From contig JABZKC010000002.1 of assembly GCA_015257485.1 (NCBI GenBank), positions 1 through 61,895 on the forward strand: 61,895 nt of DNA, in the 5' to 3' direction. A model generated the notes under the pieces. It was not told where the DNA came from and ran no database searches. It saw nothing but the letters and a program-made list of their open reading frames with translations. A program made the translations under genes and the position numbers. Of the stretch, positions 59,684 through 61,895 are shown in pieces. How positions within the stretch are numbered: position 1 is the stretch's first letter; each line of letters starts with the position of its first letter. The DNA is from Nanosynbacter sp. Its GTDB lineage: Bacteria; Patescibacteriota; Saccharimonadia; Saccharimonadales; Saccharimonadaceae.

Positions 59684-60346
59684 ATGAATCCGGACATCCT
59701 CTTAATTGATAAGCCCGACCAGATGACTTCCTTTGGGGTGGTCGCCAGGATTCGTCGCAAACTCAGTGAACAGGAAGGGAAAAAAGTGAAAGTCGGTCAC
59801 ACTGGTACTCTCGATCCTTTCGCTACCGGGCTCCTAATTATTTTGACTCACAAGGCCACCAAACTTTCTGATACTTTTTTGAAGCTCGATAAGTGGTATG
59901 AGGCTACCATTGAGCTTGGCAAATCCAGTACTACCGGTGATCCTGAGGGTGAAATTACTGCTCATGAAGTTACTAAAATTCCGACTAGAGAAGAGGTCGA
60001 AACGGTCTGCCGAAATTTTCTCGGTCAAATTACTCAAACGCTCCCTGTTTTTTCGGCTATTAAGATTAACGGCAAGCGCGCCTATCAATTGGCTCGCGAG
60101 GGCAAGCAAATCGAAATGCCTTCCCGTCAAGTTGAAATTTACGCCTTAGAAATATTAGATTATGCGTACCCGACTCTTAAAATCCGCACCCACGTCTCTT
60201 CCGGCACCTATATTCGCACCCTGGGCGAGGATATCGGAAAAGCTCTTGGCGCTTCCGCCTACCTTACCGCACTTCGACGTATTCAAGTCGGCCCATATAA
60301 AATTGAGGACGCGGTTACCTTAGACGATTTTATGGCAGAAAATTGA
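59684..60346 (+). CDS. truB: tRNA pseudouridine-55 synthase
   Basis: Makes pseudouridine in the T loop of tRNAs. 220 residues: DILLIDKPDQMTSFGVV, catalytic Asp in GHTGTLDPFATGLL, then KWYEATIELGKSSTTGDPEG and SSGTYIRTLGEDIGKALG. It lacks the C-terminal PUA domain of longer forms. It begins two bases after the DHH-like gene and is probably cotranscribed. Confidence 0.95.
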   Translation: MNPDILLIDKPDQMTSFGVVARIRRKLSEQEGKKVKVGHTGTLDPFATGLLIILTHKATKLSDTFLKLDKWYEATIELGKSSTTGDPEGEITAHEVTKIPTREEVETVCRNFLGQITQTLPVFSAIKINGKRAYQLAREGKQIEMPSRQVEIYALEILDYAYPTLKIRTHVSSGTYIRTLGEDIGKALGASAYLTALRRIQVGPYKIEDAVTLDDFMAEN

Positions 60347-60365
60347 GAAAAATAAATCCAACCTC

Positions 60366-60394
60366 TTGAAATTCCTGCTCTCTTATGTTAAGAT
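60366..60394 (+). promoter_or_regulatory. Promoter of rpsO
   Basis: TTGAAA (60366-60371), 17 bases, TAAGAT (60389-60394) with a TGt extension. Only nine bases separate it from ATG 60404, so the mRNA is leaderless or nearly so. Confidence 0.6.
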
Positions 60395-60403
60395 AGCACC
60401 AAT

Positions 60404-60670
60404 ATGATTACAAAAGAGAACAAAGCTAAGGCCATTCAAGCCACTGCTCGCAATGCAAAAGATGTGGGTTCTCCAGAGGTGCAAGTTTCTATCTTGACTG
60501 AGCGTATCAAAGAAGTGACTGAGCACGTAAAGGCGAATAAGCACGACTTTATGGCTCGTCGCGGACTCATGCAAATGGTAGGTCGTCGCAAACGTCTATT
60601 GAAGTACCTCGAGAAAACTGATTTTGAGCTTTACAAGTCAACAGTTGCCAAACTCGGTCTACGTAAATAA
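60404..60670 (+). CDS. rpsO: Ribosomal protein S15
   Basis: Small-subunit protein that binds the 16S rRNA central domain and bridges to 23S rRNA. 88 residues, full length: [45 protein letters not shown]. It follows truB as in the classical nusA-infB-rbfA-truB-rpsO neighbourhood but has its own promoter and terminator. Confidence 0.97.
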   Translation: MITKENKAKAIQATARNAKDVGSPEVQVSILTERIKEVTEHVKANKHDFMARRGLMQMVGRRKRLLKYLEKTDFELYKSTVAKLGLRK

Positions 60671-60683
60671 TACGTCAATAATT

Positions 60684-60707
60684 AATACCCCCTCGGGGGT
60701 ATTTTTT
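60684..60707 (+). terminator. rpsO terminator
   Basis: AATACCCCC and GGGGTATT around a small loop, followed by TTTTTG. Confidence 0.85.
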
Positions 60708-60747
60708 GTGCCAAAAATAATCAATCATTGAGTAAAAATCAAGCCAA

Positions 60748-60777
60748 GAAAAAGAGGAGAACTTTAAAGCTCTCCTC
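60748..60777 (-). terminator. Minus-strand terminator
   Basis: GAGGAGA (60754-60760) pairs with TCTCCTC (60771-60777); the minus strand continues TTTTTC. It closes the orphan gene at 60850. Confidence 0.75.
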
Positions 60778-60849
60778 CATTAATAAAAGGTGTGTTTACA
60801 AAAATAGCATTTGTTCAATTTTGTTCATTTTGACTGACTAAATATAATT

Positions 60850-61734
60850 TCAAAAATTAACCTTGCCAGACTTTTCCAGCTCTTTCAAGATCTCGTCTTT
60901 ATTAAATTTATAAGTGCTATAGGTTACAAATTTAACGTTTTTCAATCCAGACGATTTAATATATTCAGCCAGTAGTTTTTTACTGCAATGCAGTGAGGTG
61001 TCACGAACTACTCTCTCAATTTCTTCTGTGGTTGGGCGTACGGTTTTACGTATAATCCGTTCAGCTCGATGATTGGGGGACATCCGTCTAAGTTCTTCAA
61101 TGAATTCTTCAAATTCGGATGGCATTACATACCTCATCCTAACTTTGCTTGGATCATCTTGACTCTCGAATACATTGATCTGCTTATTTCTGCGGGTCAA
61201 TTGTTGATACAGGTAGCCAGAACCATTATTTAGTTCCGGTTCATCATAAATATTGTTCAACGTAAAGCAAAGTTTGCTATATTCTTGCCCCTTATGTTTG
61301 AAGGAATAAAAAATTATTGCAACGTCCACATTCTTATCGATCCTAATTTGCTTCTTATATGGAAGCCAAAAGTCTTCTATGAATGGGGTCACTTCCACTT
61401 GGTCACAGGGCACGCCATTGCCATCGAGTCTTACACGTTTTTCTGTCGGTAATACCCCCCTAATAATCGCGATCGGACAGGCGATTTTTGCCACGTTGAT
61501 TGGGTCATAATTCGGCTCAATCTTCTTGGACAACTGCTCTTCAATGTAGGCTTCTCTGTGATCGACATTAGTCCAGGACTTTCTCTGATGCTTTTTTGCA
61601 TTCCCACAGTTATTGGGTAGCTTCTTTTTCGAAACTACCAATTTCAGCTCGCTAGCAGGTCTATTCGGGCTACTTTCGTTGGGATCTTCTTCAAAATTCA
61701 TCTCACGTGCTGCATTTGCGTCGTTATTCTTCAT
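60850..61734 (-). CDS. Orphan soluble protein
   Basis: 294 residues, not recognised. A disordered N-terminal 50 residues (DANAAREMNFEEDPNE) is followed by a mixed alpha/beta region (NVAKIACPIAIIRGVL, VDVAIIFYSFKHKGQEY) and a helical C-terminus with basic patches (RAERIIRKTVRPTTEEIERV). No membrane segment or known motif. Start set at ATG 61734, because AAGGAG lies eight bases upstream; the frame is open to 61794. It has its own promoter and terminator. Confidence 0.75.
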   Translation of the reverse strand: MKNNDANAAREMNFEEDPNESSPNRPASELKLVVSKKKLPNNCGNAKKHQRKSWTNVDHREAYIEEQLSKKIEPNYDPINVAKIACPIAIIRGVLPTEKRVRLDGNGVPCDQVEVTPFIEDFWLPYKKQIRIDKNVDVAIIFYSFKHKGQEYSKLCFTLNNIYDEPELNNGSGYLYQQLTRRNKQINVFESQDDPSKVRMRYVMPSEFEEFIEELRRMSPNHRAERIIRKTVRPTTEEIERVVRDTSLHCSKKLLAEYIKSSGLKNVKFVTYSTYKFNKDEILKELEKSGKVNF

Positions 61735-61805
61735 ATAACCACTCCTTTTTCGTAAGGTACATTTCGTGGCGCCATATATACATACGGGCCGCAAGTAACA
61801 ACTCT

Positions 61806-61834
61806 ATTGTAACATAAACATCATAAAAATGCAA
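61806..61834 (-). promoter_or_regulatory. Promoter of the orphan gene
   Basis: Minus strand TTGCAT (61829-61834), 17 bases, TACAAT (61806-61811) with a TGt extension. The leader is about 65 bases with AAGGAG near its end. Confidence 0.65.
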
Positions 61835-61895
61835 ATTTCACCCTGAGTTAACATCTCAAGTGCAACACTAACCAATAAAAAGAGACATCAATCGT

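Overview
This window looks like a chromosomal segment of a small-genome Patescibacterium (CPR), most probably a Candidatus Saccharibacteria (TM7) relative. The grounds are moderate AT richness, short intergenic gaps, standard stop usage (UGA acts as a stop, for example at 7307 and 60344), a VirB6/TrbL-like membrane protein of the type common in these bacteria, many single-pass anchored surface proteins without homologues I recognise, and a gene set rich in information processing and peptidoglycan functions. There is no rRNA, insertion sequence, integrase or CRISPR array. The taxonomic call is an inference from gene style, not from a marker rRNA.

Layout. 0.1-10.7 kb: class A penicillin-binding protein, tyrS, recA-recX, a PRC-barrel/HAD pair, tpiA and a coiled-coil membrane protein. 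10.8-16.1 kb: an accessory-looking segment with a candidate small RNA, a coupled nuclease-like/DUF3800 pair, a strongly folded leader RNA with a terminator, three membrane-anchored proteins (the last with a G5 domain), a mini zinc ribbon, and tRNA-His/tRNA-Gly followed by tandem copies of the tRNA 3' end plus terminator. 16.1-25.8 kb: a surface and secretion block made of a Gly-rich repeat protein, a three-protein membrane block with a consensus promoter and attenuator-like hairpin, a DUF11-type surface protein with a sorting-like tail, and a VirB6-like protein with a partner. A tRNA-Leu follows. 26.1-35.7 kb: a UvrD-like helicase, a CmpB-like permease, murB-folD-gpmI, galU, an HTH-MurA fusion and a membrane protein. 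35.7-48.2 kb: pcrA/uvrD, rsmA with an Rpf/G5 muralytic protein, metG, an unusual aquaporin, pheS-pheT and an FKBP isomerase. 48.2-54.5 kb: a capsule-type tyrosine kinase and phosphatase, aspS, a GT4 glycosyltransferase and a decayed GT2 glycosyltransferase. 54.5-61.8 kb: uppP, rpsT with a long basic tail, mutM-holA, a degenerate DHH protein with truB and rpsO, and an orphan gene.

How the genes work together. Cell-wall synthesis is well represented: MurA, MurB, UppP, the class A PBP, and muralytic and G5 proteins. GalU, the phosphomannomutase-like HAD, the Wzz/CpsD kinase, the CpsB phosphatase and glycosyltransferases suggest a surface polysaccharide. The T4SS-like and sortase-like surface proteins fit an epibiotic lifestyle.

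The strongest general signal is promoter architecture. At least ten genes have a TATAAT-like -10 box ending only 5-8 bases before the start codon, which predicts leaderless mRNAs. Operon-internal genes and a few leaders carry Shine-Dalgarno sequences instead. This architecture also moves several starts inward from the longest reading frame. The most interesting individual loci are the folded RNA at 12277-12446, the DUF3800 pair with its neighbouring small RNA, the Shine-Dalgarno hairpin at 26128, and the small folded transcript at 50.63-50.86 kb.
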